DNA from: Okapia johnstoni | Lineage: Eukaryota > Chordata > Mammalia > Artiodactyla > Giraffidae | NCBI GenBank assembly: GCA_024291935.2 | Contig: CM044311.1 | Coordinates: forward strand, 22,591,001-22,655,000 | Length of the DNA: 64,000 bases | Direction: 5' to 3' | In this document: positions 62,625 to 64,000 of the stretch, in pieces | Layout: every line of letters begins with the position of its first letter | Position numbering within the stretch: the first letter of the stretch is position 1 | The notes under the pieces: generated by a model | Database searches by the model: none | The model's input: the letters and a program-made list of their open reading frames with translations, nothing else | Told to the model about the DNA's origin: nothing | Position numbers and translations under genes: made by a program

Positions 62625-63130
62625 ATGCTTAAATTCACAAAATAATAAATTTAGAGCCAATTCTTCCTCTTTACACACCAAAACACTGAAGCTTTGGTAA
62701 TTTAAATCACTTGACCAATGTCCTAGGATTAGACCCAGTAGATCCATTAAAATCTAAGAATAGCTCATATTACTATGACTTTAAATATTATCTTAGCAAA
62801 GTTCAATATATTAAAAAGAAAAAATGCTATCAAGTTTACACCATCACATACTGCAAGCTGGCTTAATATCAACCATACTTGGACAGTATTAAAACAAAAG
62901 CTTGTCCTTGCCTTTGCTCCACTGAAATTCAATCCCAAAATTCAGATTTATGGCTTTAAGGCCACAGAATTCTGGCTGATTAGATTCAAATTGTTGGACT
63001 GGTCTTTTTCAAGAATTAGGTACCTTAACTTTTGATGGTCATGCTATTATAGACTAAGGTATCAGATAATAAATCCAAGAAGACAAACCTACTAGCACCA
63101 CATCCTAAGAAGGAGGAGAGGGAGGGGGAG

Positions 63131-63487
63131 CACTGCTATGGACTGAAAGTCAGTGTTCCCATAAAAGTCACGTGTTCAATGCGAAGGGATTAGGAGGTGT
63201 GGCTTTGGAGAGGTGATTAGGAATAGATGAGGCCATAAGGTGGGGCCCCTATCTGTGCCCCAAGGAGTTAGGAGAGAGCTTTTTCCTCTGATTCTACTCC
63301 CCATGATAGGAGGATAGAACCAGAAGACAGTGGTCTGTAATTGGAGAAGGTCCTCACCAGAACCCAACCATGCTGGCTCCCTGATCTCGGATTTCCAGTC
63401 TCCAAAACTGTGAGAAACTGATTTCTGTTTTTCATAAGTCACCTAGTCTATGGCACTTTATTACAGCAGCTCAAACAGACTAAGACA
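63131..63487 (+). mobile_element. MaLR (MLT1-like) solo LTR
   Basis: Plus-strand LTR from CTGCTATGGACTGAAAG through CTCACCAGAACCCAACCATG and AAACTGTGAGAAACTG to an AGCTCAAACAGACTAAGACA end. No internal retroviral region is attached. Confidence 0.85.
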
Positions 63488-63667
63488 GGCTGTAAGCAGT
63501 TTACCACAAGGTCTTGGCATATTTTTCAGGATCTTCAAGATGACAAAACTCAGTGATACCAGTAAAGGATTGGAAAGATGTTATCTTAATGTGCAGCCTG
63601 GTCCTATAAAGTTCTATCTGTGATGCGGTTTTCTCTGTGAAATGCAGAAAGTTCATTCTTACAAATG

Positions 63668-64000
63668 AATTTTGTGTCTCCTCCAAATTGACATGTTGAT
63701 CCCTAATCCTCCATGTGATAGTTCTTAGAGGTGGGGTCTTTGCAAGTAATTAATTTTAAATGAAGTCATAAGAGTAGAACCCCTATCATGGGATTAATGC
63801 CCTTAAAGAAAGATGAAGAGAGAGGAGGTATCTTTTTTTTCTATATGAAGGAAAGGCCATGTGATGATATACCTGCAAAAGAGTGCTCACCAGGAACTTG
63901 ACCATTATGGCATCCTGATATTGGCTTTCCAGCCTCCAGATAATGAGAAATAAAAGGTTCTGTTAAAGCCACCCAGCCTAAGATATTTCATTATAGCTGC
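63668..64000 (+). mobile_element. MaLR (MLT1-like) LTR, cut by the window edge
   Basis: A second plus-strand copy of the same LTR type: GGGGTCTTTGCAAGTAATTA, GGAAAGGCCATGTGATGATA, TTCCAGCCTCCAGATAATG, AAAGCCACCCAGCCTAAG. It lies only about 180 bp after the previous copy. Confidence 0.83.

Larger units (their letters stand above)
43328..64000 (-). other. NCAM2: NCAM2 intron 5' of Ig5 (partial)
   Basis: More than 20.6 kb of intron with no acceptable Ig4 exon seen, so the upstream exon lies beyond 64000. Repeats are listed separately. Stretches 43328-44140, 44819-45860, 47242-48674, 49102-49594, 49833-50299, 51659-52370, 52829-53669, 53712-53991, 55926-56454, 58371-58989, 59036-60054 and 61159-62265 have no recognisable gene. 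The piece at about 61780-62160 resembles an old MaLR remnant. Confidence 0.75.

Noticed and set aside
63501..63686. 61-codon minus-strand frame of fairly balanced composition
   Set aside because: I could not match it to any family. It overlaps the start of an MLT1-like LTR and lacks supporting signals, so I do not call a gene or processed pseudogene.
43328..64000. Search for the upstream Ig4 exon of NCAM2
   Set aside because: No minus-strand stretch with an Ig-like Cys/Trp pattern and proper splice sites was seen by reading; a short exon could still have been missed, so absence is not proven.
1..64000. CRISPR arrays, bacterial operons, phage or novel defence systems
   Set aside because: The window is vertebrate intron: no regularly spaced identical repeats, no operon-like packing and no ribosome binding sites.

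Overview
This is an AT-rich mammalian window from inside one very large gene. The abundance of BovB (RTE-type) LINEs and Bov-tA SINEs identifies the genome as a bovid or other ruminant; the species cannot be told from the sequence. Short open reading frames are almost all retrotransposon remnants or chance frames.

The host gene is NCAM2 (neural cell adhesion molecule 2, also called OCAM), transcribed on the minus strand. Five internal coding exons were read with exact splice junctions and a continuous frame. In transcript order they are 43327-43140 and 38723-38627 (fifth Ig domain), 26395-26222 and 11093-10974 (first fibronectin type III domain) and 6980-6859 (start of the second FN3 domain). 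The 5' exons (signal peptide, Ig1-Ig4) lie beyond position 64000. The rest of FN3-2, the membrane anchor and the cytoplasmic tail lie beyond position 1. More than 98% of the window is therefore intron.

The introns hold: ten BovB segments, including an apparently near-full-length copy with an internal inversion at 14518-17967; about 25 Bov-tA SINEs or fragments, many with target-site duplications readable here; several very short L1 3' ends; older L1, L2, MIR and CHR-type SINE remnants; at least four MaLR (MLT1-like) solo LTRs; and two other probable solo LTRs.

No new enzyme system, CRISPR array or defence cluster is present. The most interesting structures are: a large inverted repeat at 3221-5130 (arms about 284 bp, about 97% identical); the 120-bp exon at 10974-11093 lying between oppositely oriented BovB copies, an arrangement that could favour exon skipping or circular RNA; a twin-primed BovB; a 20-bp insertion with an 11-bp target-site duplication; an 89-bp tandem duplication; and an imperfect hairpin near 57.7 kb.
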